Source of the DNA: CAVSXS01 sp963767715
Lineage (GTDB): Bacteria > Chloroflexota > Ktedonobacteria > Ktedonobacterales > Ktedonobacteraceae
Length of the DNA stretch: 64,000 bases
Direction of reading: 5' to 3'
Assembly (NCBI GenBank): GCA_963767715.1
Contig: CAVYFA010000018.1
Span: 70,135-134,134, forward strand
Positions 33,929 to 42,444 of this stretch are shown in pieces. The notes under the pieces are model-generated. The model had not been told where the DNA came from and ran no database searches. It worked only from the letters and a program-made list of their open reading frames with translations. A program made the position numbers and the translations under genes. The number at the start of each line of letters is the position of its first letter. Position 1 is the first letter of the stretch.

Positions 33929-36379
33929 CTATTTTCGCCGGAATATAAGTGAGCGCAGCATCGTCGCGCGCAGCGTGGGCCAGAGCCTTTCAACCGATTG
34001 CTGATCGGCCGGCCCTGGCGCGTGATGGGGTGCGCCCCATCGTTCGCGCACGAACAGGTGAGTGATGTGCCAGAGCGCATTTTTCGCCTGGGGGAAACGG
34101 CGAGCCAGCAGGCGCGTATACTCGTAGGGCGTCTGCGCTTTGCCCGGTGAGAGTCCTGAAAAAGCGGCCAGCCGCGAGAGCCGCCAGTAGGTGGCGGCGA
34201 TCATCGAGGCGGCCGAGCGTTTGTTTTCACGATAGCGGAACGCGGAGGCGGCGAGCAGCAGGAGTGCGACGACCAGCACAACCAGCGAGAAAACCAGGAA
34301 AAGTACCTGGCGCCCGGTAATCGCTGATGATGCTGTTCCGTTATTTCCGCGGCCCGGATGATTGACCGTAGGGGTGCCCTGCTTATGTGTAATAGGCGTA
34401 GGAGTCTGTCCCGGCTTCGTGGGAGTCGCAGTCTGCACGGGCGTAGGCTGTGACGATGCGCCGTTATTCAACGAGAAACCGGGCGTCGGGTCAAAATCGA
34501 TCCAGCCCACGTGGGGGAAGTAGACCTGCACCCAGCTATGCGCGTTCTCGCCATAAACCACCCATTGTTTGCTTTTCGGGTCTAACGTGCCCTGGTTGAA
34601 GCCGCTCACCACGCGGGCCGGAATGTCGAGCAGGCGGGCCATGATGGTCATGGCCGTGGCATAGTAGGTACAAAACCCGCGTTTTGTCTGCAACAGCCAG
34701 CTCACGGCATCGATATTGCCTGGCACGGGCGGATTGTCGATGGAATAGGTAAAGGTGTTCGGATCGCTCAGGTGCGCGACAAGCATGGTCATCGCATCGT
34801 AGACGGTGGTAGCGCCACGCGTCCACTGCTGTGCCACCCGCAATACGTTCGGTGACAGGTCCACCGGCGTTTCCAGGTATTTATTGAGCAGCGCATAGTT
34901 TGGATCATCCATCCAGGCGTCGATGGGTGTGGGCAGTAAAGGGACCGCCGACAACTCCTGCGGAGTAACAGCCGGGACGAGCGATGTTACCTGGTATTGT
35001 TCAGATGGCCTCAACGGAAACTGTTGAGTCCAGGCCGAGACGATGCCGGCGCTGGACGAGGAAGGGATAATACCTTCGCCGTACAGGGTAGTGGGCACCG
35101 AGAACGCCCTGGGCTGGGCCGGAGCAAAGATATACGATTGAGTACCTACGGGGGGCGACAGGATGGTGATAGAGGTGCTCACCTGATTCGCAGCGGATAG
35201 GTTATTGACCGGCAATCGATCGCCCGGGGCATATCCCCTGCTCGCATTCGTCGCAGACGATGTCCAGGTATGCCCATCGAACTGATCGTAGGCAATACTT
35301 TCCAGGTAGTGACCCTGCGCACTCCCCGGTCCCGTCGTCGAATAGAACAGCACCTTGCCGGTGGGCAGATTGACGCTGCCCGTAATAGAGAGCTGGCTGC
35401 CGAAAAAGTTCACCCCCGAACCACCCTGTAGTCCCTGGGAACCTGGTTGCAGGATGCCAGATGGGTTGCGCAGGATGCCATTCCAGGCATTATCCACCAC
35501 ATTCCAGAAATTCACGCCTGCCTGGGGCTGATCAAGGACGGGCAAGATCAGGCAGAGCAGTATGATAGCGACCGTCATCAGAGCAGCAATGCGCATGAAG
35601 CGTGCTGTGATGTTGCGCAGCCAGGAACGGTCGGTGTGCAGGCCCTCCTGCATCCAGCGAGCGAGCTGGCTGCTCAACTGCATGCGCCCAATCAGAAGCA
35701 GCAGGGCCGCCAGCAACACCACCAGCGTCATCGAGAGGTCACTGCGAGCCGCCTGCAGGTTGACCAGCATGATCGAGCAATAGACGAGCGCGACCAGCAA
35801 GGCCAGGCGCGCCCGGTACACCAGCCAGGCGCCAAAGTAGGCCAAAAAGAAAGAGAGAAAGGAAAGATAGAAGAGAAAGACCATCTGACTGCCCAGGATA
35901 GGCGACGACAGCAGCGAACCGCCTATAATCGAGCGCAGATCCATCAGCAGCACCTGCCAGGGGATATGCAGGGCGACGGTACTGGCGAGCCAGACGGAGA
36001 GCCAGTACCCGGCGAGGCAGGAGGCCAGGTGCAGGATGAATTGGGGGAAGCGCGCAACTTTTGCGACGCCCAGCCCGGCCAGCAGACCCGCCGCCGCGCT
36101 AATTAACAGGACTGTACTGCCCTGAGCCCAGCCCGCCTGAATAAAAGAAACCACGACAGCATAGACGGCAATCGTCAATAATACGAAGGCCGACCAGCCC
36201 TCGGCGGGGCGGATGGCGAGCGGAAGAGGCTTGCTGGGCGCGCGTCGCGCCGCCGTATGGACTGGCTGCGATTGAGCGTGCGGCGACCGGGTCTGTGATT
36301 GCGCAATTGAGTGGGGGGATGAGTGCGGCGGCTCCTGCTCCCCGGGGGGGCGCGGCTCAATCAAACTTGACCGCATCAA
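33929..36379 (-). CDS. TgpA-like membrane transglutaminase/protease-like protein
   Basis: This 816-residue protein has a disordered N-terminal segment, about six membrane helices (~70-265), an extracellular transglutaminase-like domain with Cys570 (RGFCTYYATAM), His614 (NAHSWVQVYF) and Asp628 (GWIDFDP), a Thr/Pro-rich linker (~650-680), one more helix (~695-715) and a C-terminal DUF4129-type tail. This is the TgpA architecture. Usual partners (MoxR ATPase, DUF58) are not adjacent. It may act in extracellular protein cross-linking or processing. Confidence 0.9.
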   Translation of the reverse strand: MMRSSLIEPRPPGEQEPPHSSPHSIAQSQTRSPHAQSQPVHTAARRAPSKPLPLAIRPAEGWSAFVLLTIAVYAVVVSFIQAGWAQGSTVLLISAAAGLLAGLGVAKVARFPQFILHLASCLAGYWLSVWLASTVALHIPWQVLLMDLRSIIGGSLLSSPILGSQMVFLFYLSFLSFFLAYFGAWLVYRARLALLVALVYCSIMLVNLQAARSDLSMTLVVLLAALLLLIGRMQLSSQLARWMQEGLHTDRSWLRNITARFMRIAALMTVAIILLCLILPVLDQPQAGVNFWNVVDNAWNGILRNPSGILQPGSQGLQGGSGVNFFGSQLSITGSVNLPTGKVLFYSTTGPGSAQGHYLESIAYDQFDGHTWTSSATNASRGYAPGDRLPVNNLSAANQVSTSITILSPPVGTQSYIFAPAQPRAFSVPTTLYGEGIIPSSSSAGIVSAWTQQFPLRPSEQYQVTSLVPAVTPQELSAVPLLPTPIDAWMDDPNYALLNKYLETPVDLSPNVLRVAQQWTRGATTVYDAMTMLVAHLSDPNTFTYSIDNPPVPGNIDAVSWLLQTKRGFCTYYATAMTIMARLLDIPARVVSGFNQGTLDPKSKQWVVYGENAHSWVQVYFPHVGWIDFDPTPGFSLNNGASSQPTPVQTATPTKPGQTPTPITHKQGTPTVNHPGRGNNGTASSAITGRQVLFLVFSLVVLVVALLLLAASAFRYRENKRSAASMIAATYWRLSRLAAFSGLSPGKAQTPYEYTRLLARRFPQAKNALWHITHLFVRERWGAPHHAPGPADQQSVERLWPTLRATMLRSLIFRRK

Positions 36380-36581
36380 GTGGCTCCTCTACTGGTTTCT
36401 CTACTATAAAACGGCGAGTATGTATCTTTGAGGCTAAAGAACCTTTTCGTTTACTTATACGCTAAAGTATATCAGATTGTAGCATCCTTTGGCTAAAGAT
36501 ATGGTACTGATTGGAAAAGAGCATAGGCTTTTTCTTCGTGTTTCCGGTAAATGACAGTCGCATCAAAAATTTTAGCTTTGC

Positions 36582-36609
36582 TTAACATTCTCTTAACATT
36601 CCCATAACA
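36582..36609 (+). promoter_or_regulatory. PhoP-box-like triple repeat
   Basis: TTAACA at 36582 and 36593 and ATAACA at 36604 are spaced exactly 11 bp apart, one helical turn. This is the arrangement of Bacillus PhoP boxes (TT(A/T)ACA-like hexamers, 11-bp phase). The site lies about 75 bases upstream of the gene for a phosphate-type transporter, which is followed by phoU. Confidence 0.65.
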
Positions 36610-36682
36610 GAAGAGAGATATGCTTGGATTGTAGAGGTGTAAGTTGTAAACCTATCCAATTAGCAGGGAGCATTGCTCACAT

Positions 36683-38164
36683 ATGATAGAAGAAAATATA
36701 GTTAAACTCCCAGGCGTTGCAAAACATCCCACATCGGCTCATGCCGCCTTAGCCGCGCTCAACGAAAGCGCATTCACCGGATTCCACTGGAAGGCTATGA
36801 TTACCTCCGGTATGGGCTTTTTCACCGACGCCTATGACCTGTTTATTATCGGCGTGGCCCTTTCCATTCTTACCCCGATCTGGCATTTGAGTCCCCTGGA
36901 AATCGGGGTGCTGGGCAGCACGTCGCTGCTTGCAGCGGCTTTCGGTGCGCTCATCTTTGGGCGTCTCGCCGACGTTATTGGCCGCCACGCCATTTATGGT
37001 TTGACGCTGGTTGTGTTAGGGGCAGGTGCTGTTGCCTCTGCCTTTTCGCCGAGTGTTTTCTGGCTGATCGCCTTTCGTTTTATTCTCGGCCTGGGTATTG
37101 GTGGGGACTACCCGCTCAGCGCAACACTGATGAGCGAATATGCCAATCGCCGTGATCGCGGCAAGATGGTGACGATGGTCTTCTCGATGCAGGCACTCGG
37201 CTTGATTATGGGTCCCCTGGTCACGCTGCTTCTGCTGGTCTCCGGCATTAATCACGACCTGGTCTGGCGCATCATGCTCGCACTTGGCGCTGTTCCGGCG
37301 CTCGCCACCTTCTACCTACGTCGCAAAATCAGCGAAACCCCGCGCTATGCCCTGGCTATGCAGGGTGATCTCGATGGTGCTTTACGAACGATCGACGCCA
37401 TGACCGGGAAGCCGCAGGGCAAGACAGAAACCCGTCCGGTGGCGTTGAGCAAGAAAACATCTCAGAAGAATACACATCAAGGACGCCCCTGGCTGTCCCT
37501 GCTGCTAAAAGCTCCCTACCTGCGCTGGTTAATCGGCACAGCAGGCTGCTGGTTCCTGTTAGACGTTGCCTACTATGGGACGACCATTTCCAGTCCGCTC
37601 GTCCTCAAGGCGCTCAATTCCCATACGACCCTTATCACGAATATGCTCTATACCCTGCTCATCTTCGTGATTGCCGCCTTGCCTGGCTACATCCTGGCGA
37701 TCTTCACCATTGACCGCCTGGGCCGCAAACTCATCCAGTGCCTCGGTTTTACGCTCATGACCGTGGCCTATGCCCTGATCGCCTTCGCCCCGGCGCTCTC
37801 CACGCTGACGCTGCCTTTCTTGCTGGTCTACGGTGTCAGCTACTTCTTCACGGAGTTTGGGCCAAACGTCACCACTTTCGTCTACCCGGCGGAAGTGTTC
37901 CCCGTTATGATCCGCACGACCGGGCATGGTATCGCCGCTGCCCTGGGCAAGTGCGGCGCCTTTCTTGGCGCATTACTCTTCCCCTACCTGCTGGCTACCT
38001 TCCACCTGTCCGGCGCTATGGGCTTCGCCGCCATTGTCTCTTTCCTGGGACTGCTGCTCACCATCTTACTCCTCCCTGAGCCGAACCAGCGCTCGCTGGA
38101 AGAGATTTCTAACGAGCATGAAGTACTGGGCAGACACGAAGAACCCGTTGCGGCGGCTGTCTGA
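36683..38164 (+). CDS. MFS transporter, PHS-like inorganic phosphate symporter
   Basis: This is a 493-residue, 12-helix major facilitator protein. Motifs GFFTDAYDLFIIG (helix 1), GRLADVIGRHAIYG and GIGGDYPLSATLMSEYANRRDRG match the phosphate:H+ symporter (PHS/Pho84-like) group; GPNVTTFVYPAEVFP is the second-half equivalent. It would import phosphate with protons. A PhoP-box-like repeat is upstream and phoU follows on the same strand, which support the substrate. A hairpin lies between them. The start at 36683 follows GCAGGGAGCA. Confidence 0.85.
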   Translation: MIEENIVKLPGVAKHPTSAHAALAALNESAFTGFHWKAMITSGMGFFTDAYDLFIIGVALSILTPIWHLSPLEIGVLGSTSLLAAAFGALIFGRLADVIGRHAIYGLTLVVLGAGAVASAFSPSVFWLIAFRFILGLGIGGDYPLSATLMSEYANRRDRGKMVTMVFSMQALGLIMGPLVTLLLLVSGINHDLVWRIMLALGAVPALATFYLRRKISETPRYALAMQGDLDGALRTIDAMTGKPQGKTETRPVALSKKTSQKNTHQGRPWLSLLLKAPYLRWLIGTAGCWFLLDVAYYGTTISSPLVLKALNSHTTLITNMLYTLLIFVIAALPGYILAIFTIDRLGRKLIQCLGFTLMTVAYALIAFAPALSTLTLPFLLVYGVSYFFTEFGPNVTTFVYPAEVFPVMIRTTGHGIAAALGKCGAFLGALLFPYLLATFHLSGAMGFAAIVSFLGLLLTILLLPEPNQRSLEEISNEHEVLGRHEEPVAAAV

Positions 38165-38173
38165 ACGTCTCTA

Positions 38174-38236
38174 AGATGAAATCAGGGCGTGCAAGCGAAG
38201 AGATGATTTCTCCGCCTGTGCGCCCTGATTTCATCT
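38174..38236 (+). terminator. Hairpin after the phosphate transporter gene
   Basis: There is a perfect 15-bp stem (38175-38189 with 38221-38235, plus one outer A-T pair) and a 31-nt loop, beginning 10 bases after the stop. No T-run follows, so it is a weak or factor-dependent terminator, or an RNA stability element, before phoU. Confidence 0.55.
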
Positions 38237-38356
38237 CATGATGGAGAGCCAGAAAACTTGCGATGTATTGCCTGATTAGCTATACTTGTTACACCAATCC
38301 CCTGGGATAGGCGCTTTCTGGACATCCCTATAACAACGAATAGACAACAGGTATGT

Positions 38357-39100
38357 ATGACAAGAAAATCAGTTAGCCAGCAGTTAAAAGACCTGGTCGA
38401 AAATATGCTGAGTCTCGGCACGCTCGTCGAGCAGGCATTGCATCAGGCATTAACAGTTCTGCAAACACGCAATGAGGAACTGGCTAAGCGGCTGCTCACC
38501 AATGATAAAGAGATCGACCGGCTGCGCAACGCCGTGGAAGAGCAGGCTATGCAGTTGCTACCCTGCTCGCAGGCAATTGCAGGTCAGGATGTGCGATTGC
38601 TCGTTGCCGCATTTAGCATTGTGCGCGATCTAGAGCGCATCGGGGATGGAGCGGCTGGCATTGCCCGCAATATCCTGCAACTGCCTTATGAGGAAGGGAA
38701 AGAGCCGTCCTTCAGTCAGCATCCTCTTGATGCAGCAGGCTATCTCTCTGAAGCATCAATCGTGCAAGAACTCTTACAACTGGGGATGGAAGCGCTACAC
38801 ATTTTTCAGGAAACCATGAAGGCACTCGCGCACCTGGATGTCACCAGCGCTCGTTTCATATGGCAGGAGGACGATGTCGTGGATGTGCGCTACCACATGG
38901 TGCGGCACAACCTGATGAGCGCCTTCTGGGGAGTGCCTGCACGTACAGCCATTCGACAGGACAGCAAGATGTTACAGCGCATGACTTATTTTCTCTGGAT
39001 GGCGCATAAGCTAGAGCGTGTCTCCGATCATTGCAGCAATATCTGCGAACGCATTCTCTTCATCCAGGAGGGTAATGGCACCATTACTGTTCAGGAGTAA
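38357..39100 (+). CDS. phoU: PhoU-like phosphate signalling protein
   Basis: This 247-residue all-helical protein has two PhoU repeats. The first contains NDKEIDRLRNAVEEQAMQLL and RDLERIGDGAAGIARN. The second contains EDDVVDVRYHMVRHNLMS and KLERVSDHCSNICERI, with the metal-binding ExxxD patterns. PhoU links phosphate import to the PhoR/PhoP response. The adjacent transporter and box-like repeats fit a Pho regulon. Confidence 0.9.
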   Translation: MTRKSVSQQLKDLVENMLSLGTLVEQALHQALTVLQTRNEELAKRLLTNDKEIDRLRNAVEEQAMQLLPCSQAIAGQDVRLLVAAFSIVRDLERIGDGAAGIARNILQLPYEEGKEPSFSQHPLDAAGYLSEASIVQELLQLGMEALHIFQETMKALAHLDVTSARFIWQEDDVVDVRYHMVRHNLMSAFWGVPARTAIRQDSKMLQRMTYFLWMAHKLERVSDHCSNICERILFIQEGNGTITVQE

Positions 39101-39202
39101 GAAGGCGTGTAAAAGAGAAGCAATTGGTTCGACGTGTCCATATATGCGCACTCTACCTAACCATTTGTTCGCGGCGCTGGTGCCAGGCCGAGATAATATT
39201 CG

Positions 39203-40567
39203 CTATCCTTCTCTTATTTGGCTCTCGCGCGGTCGTCTCAGCTGTTTGCCGAAGAAAGTAAGCAAGAGGGTGGGAGCTACTATGAGGCAGCAGGCTCCAA
39301 AGATAAAGGAGGTGGAGAGACTGACATTAGATTGTAACCATCCCCCAATCGAAGGCCCGACACTGAAGCCGATGCTCCACGTCACCGAGTAGAAACCGGA
39401 TAGTGTTGCACGGTGGCGATCAGAAACCTGTTCCATGGCGAAGGCCGCGTATACAGGTTCTATGAGGGTACGCATGAAAGAGCGGGTGTACTCGCCGGCG
39501 ATTGTCAGGGGCAGCGTGGGAGAGAACCCGATCAGCACCATCAAGGGAGCTGAAAGATACTGAACAGTGGTAATCAGGCGCAACTTGCTCCACCGTTTGA
39601 CAAAGAGGGGGGCAGTGAGTGAAAAAACGCCGCCTGCTAGCCCAGAAAAAGTGAAAATAATGCCAAGAGTGCCTGGTAAGAGGCCGAAGCGCAAGATAAA
39701 GTAAAGTTGCATGAGCGCGACGACTGCGCCCTCGCCCATCGTAAAAAGAAGATCAGGTACGAGTAATTTCACAAACAACGCAACTGGTAGACGTTCCCGT
39801 TTTTCGTGAAGCACCGACTCAGCCAGAGGACCGCTATTTCTCACACTTTCCACTAAGGAAGCCCTTGTAGCTTCATTTATCATCTTGCTCGCTTTTGTTC
39901 TTTTCGGCTCGTGCAGGAACCAGAGCGGCAGGCCAAAGACAAAGGTAAACAGAGCAGCAGAAAACACCCCCCAACGAAGCGGGAGTGTACTTGCAGCGGA
40001 AACATGAAGGATGCCCGCGATAAACTCAGGAATGCCTCCACCCAGCAGGTTCCCCAAGGCGCCAACACCGAGCAGCAGGAAGCTATTCAGGGCAAAGACG
40101 CCCACGCGCTGGCGTTCTGTCGTGCTTTCGGTGAGCAGCGGCAGGTTAGTGACCCAGTAGGCAGTGGAAACCACTCCTTGCATGAAAGCACAGGATAGCA
40201 GCCACAAAGGAGATGTAACAAGTCCACATAATGCAAGAAAGAGGGGAGTGAGGAGAGCGGTCAACACCAGAACGGGCTTGCGCCCGAGGCGATCCGCAAG
40301 CAGGCCGACGGGGACGGCGCTGACAAGCGCACCAATCGCAGGCATTGCACTGAATAGGCCAATAAAATCGGGACGGTAGCCCAGGCTATGTACATAATAG
40401 TTCAGCGTCAAGGAACTGAGGCTAAGTTGAAAACCTTTGCCTGTCGTGAAAAGAAGGAGCAGATAGACATTTCTGGGGAGATGCAAGAAGGAAGTTAAGT
40501 AAGGGTGTTTTTGCGGTGAGTCTCTATCGGGAACAGTTGACTCAGAGGTATCGGGCAGCAGAGACAT
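39203..40567 (-). CDS. MFS transporter (drug/efflux-type)
   Basis: This MFS protein is about 454 residues from ATG 40567 (AGGAG ten bases upstream) with 12 predicted helices. The A-like motif GLLADRLGRKPVLVL lies near residue 75. Helices 1-4 (TTGKGFQLSLSSLTLNYY) and a C-terminal TLSGFYSVTWSIGFSVGPSIGG segment suggest the multidrug or sugar efflux group. A hydrophilic central loop (~230-270) is typical. Substrate unknown. It stands alone, convergent to phoU. Confidence 0.8.
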   Translation of the reverse strand: MSLLPDTSESTVPDRDSPQKHPYLTSFLHLPRNVYLLLLFTTGKGFQLSLSSLTLNYYVHSLGYRPDFIGLFSAMPAIGALVSAVPVGLLADRLGRKPVLVLTALLTPLFLALCGLVTSPLWLLSCAFMQGVVSTAYWVTNLPLLTESTTERQRVGVFALNSFLLLGVGALGNLLGGGIPEFIAGILHVSAASTLPLRWGVFSAALFTFVFGLPLWFLHEPKRTKASKMINEATRASLVESVRNSGPLAESVLHEKRERLPVALFVKLLVPDLLFTMGEGAVVALMQLYFILRFGLLPGTLGIIFTFSGLAGGVFSLTAPLFVKRWSKLRLITTVQYLSAPLMVLIGFSPTLPLTIAGEYTRSFMRTLIEPVYAAFAMEQVSDRHRATLSGFYSVTWSIGFSVGPSIGGWLQSNVSLSTSFIFGACCLIVAPTLLLTFFGKQLRRPRESQIREG

Positions 40568-40721
40568 TAAAGATATGCTCCTGAATGGTTGTACATGCCA
40601 ATACCTTACCATACGCCATTGGCGCACGGCAACGGACAAAAGGACAGGAAGCGGTTCCTAATCCTCTCTTTGATATCCTACCCTCCTTTTACGTCTATGT
40701 AGTATGGAAAGGAGGTGCGCA

Positions 40722-40838
40722 ATGCTCGATTTCATCGGCACACTAGTCATACTAGCCTTGATTGTCTTAATAGTCGTCGGAGTGGCGGCAAGTGCCGTGC
40801 TGTACCACATGTCGAGGCACACCAGGCGCCAGCACTAG
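40722..40838 (+). CDS. 38-residue membrane microprotein
   Basis: This short gene starts at ATG 40722 with a near-perfect ribosome site AAAGGAGGTG ending five bases upstream. The product has one membrane helix (residues ~5-27, rich in Leu, Ile, Val, Gly) and a short basic C-terminus (SRHTRRQH). The codon use and strong ribosome site make it a real gene candidate despite its size. No family is recognised; single-pass microproteins often regulate larger membrane complexes. Confidence 0.6.
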   Translation: MLDFIGTLVILALIVLIVVGVAASAVLYHMSRHTRRQH

Positions 40839-41079
40839 AGCCGGTTGTTTCATCTGTGGTGGTAGGATGAAGCAGCCGTTAGAACGAAACGGCCTCAGGA
40901 CAATATAGCGAATATCCTCAAAGCATTTGCACTCACCCGATCACTTCTCCACACGCCAGGTTTACGGGTTTCAGCATCCCTATGCATAGGCACACCTCTT
41001 TGTTTTTCATGGCGTAGTAGAGGTGTTTCACTTTCTGAGGCAAATACGAGATGGGGAGAGGAATTGTTTCAGCCTGTAC

Positions 41080-42306
41080 TCAGGGGGCGCGTTGTTTTCT
41101 GTCGTGTTCGGATGGACGCAGCCACAGCGAGACATGCGTAGGCTGCATCGTCTCCTGAACGACTGTTAGCAGGTGCTCGCTCAACTCCTGCAAATCCACC
41201 TCGCTGCGCAGCCGTGCGCTGAAAGCCGACAACGTGCGGGCCGCATCATACTTGCTGCGGTAGAAGCGCCGGTCGATGATCCTCTGGATACGACCTCGCA
41301 AGGGCTGAAAAAGCACGGCAATCACCAGCGTGGAGCCGACGATAGCCAACTGTGAACCCTCTGTGAAGCCGCTTAAGAGATATTGGAGGATCAAAATGCT
41401 GATAGCGTAAGCAAGCGCAAGCATAGCTGTCAAGATACCGTAAATAAGCGTGCGATTGATCAGCACATCGATATCGTAGAGGCGATATCTGAGCATAGCG
41501 ATGCCTGCCGAGATTGGAATACAGACCACTGCAAGATAAAAGGTCCAGCCTGGGCTGCCATTCACAGTTGTAAAGATCAGGACGACGATAAGGATGATCA
41601 TGAGGAGGCTCAGGGCCATCCCATAGGTGAACCATTTCAGTTGCTGCCGTTCCACCCCTCGTGCTCGCCGGAAACGCAACAAAACTGAGACGATACAGGC
41701 GAGAACGGTTGGGAATAAGAGCAGAGGAAGATTGCCGCCAAGCTGATCAAACAGATCGTTAGCAGGCCCAATGCCTATTGGATTGCGCACGGCTGTCAGT
41801 TGAGGATCGAAGGCAGAACTGGCGTAGGGATAGGGCGAGAGCAGGAAGGAAATCGAGTAGGTGACCAGCAAGACCGCGATGAGCCAGGCCAGGAAGCGCC
41901 AGCGGGGAGAGGGAAGATGCCCGGTGGGGAAGAGCAGCAGCAAGAAGGTAAGCATCAGGAAGAAGCCTATCCCGCCGATCCAATGTCCAATGACGCCGAT
42001 CAGTGCTCCTGCCGGCAACGAGCCAGGGACCGTAATGAGGGCGTAGGTCGCGTATTCTTGCAGCATGCTGCCGAGGGCCCACAGCAGCGTGCTGATGCAG
42101 AAGAGCCAGCCGATCGGATTCTCCGGGCGGCGCGAGGCGATGAGCGAGCCGACGGTGGCGAAGGCCAGCAGGACCAGGGCATCAAACAGGTCACTGGGCC
42201 ATGAGGAGGGATCATCCCTGATCTGCAAAAGCAGCGTAACGGCGGCGATGACCAGGTAGAGCGCCCATGTGGACCATGCCAGCCAGAAAGCTGAGCGCTT
42301 GCTCAT
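41080..42306 (-). CDS. Membrane sensor with a truncated signalling tail
   Basis: This 408-residue protein has about 8-9 membrane helices (~1-300). The pattern RRPENPIGWLFC near residue 60 and YDIDVLINRTLIYG near 290 is common in Chloroflexota sensor proteins. The C-terminal ~90 residues (DRRFYRSKYDAARTLSAFSARLRSEVDL, then LLTVVQETMQPTHVSLWLR) are the start of a helical signalling/GAF-like linker. No histidine kinase or cyclase domain follows. AAGGAG precedes ATG 42306. It may work as an adaptor, or have lost its output domain. Confidence 0.7.
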   Translation of the reverse strand: MSKRSAFWLAWSTWALYLVIAAVTLLLQIRDDPSSWPSDLFDALVLLAFATVGSLIASRRPENPIGWLFCISTLLWALGSMLQEYATYALITVPGSLPAGALIGVIGHWIGGIGFFLMLTFLLLLFPTGHLPSPRWRFLAWLIAVLLVTYSISFLLSPYPYASSAFDPQLTAVRNPIGIGPANDLFDQLGGNLPLLLFPTVLACIVSVLLRFRRARGVERQQLKWFTYGMALSLLMIILIVVLIFTTVNGSPGWTFYLAVVCIPISAGIAMLRYRLYDIDVLINRTLIYGILTAMLALAYAISILILQYLLSGFTEGSQLAIVGSTLVIAVLFQPLRGRIQRIIDRRFYRSKYDAARTLSAFSARLRSEVDLQELSEHLLTVVQETMQPTHVSLWLRPSEHDRKQRAP

Positions 42307-42444
42307 TGACTCTCCTTATATGTTTCCAGACTCATCTCATGGCTCACCTCGAGCTATCTTGAGTGTACCATATATGCGTCTCTAAAGCGTTACGAAAAGC
42401 GTTACGAAGCGATGGCGATCGATTGAGTTTAAATTGTTAATACT

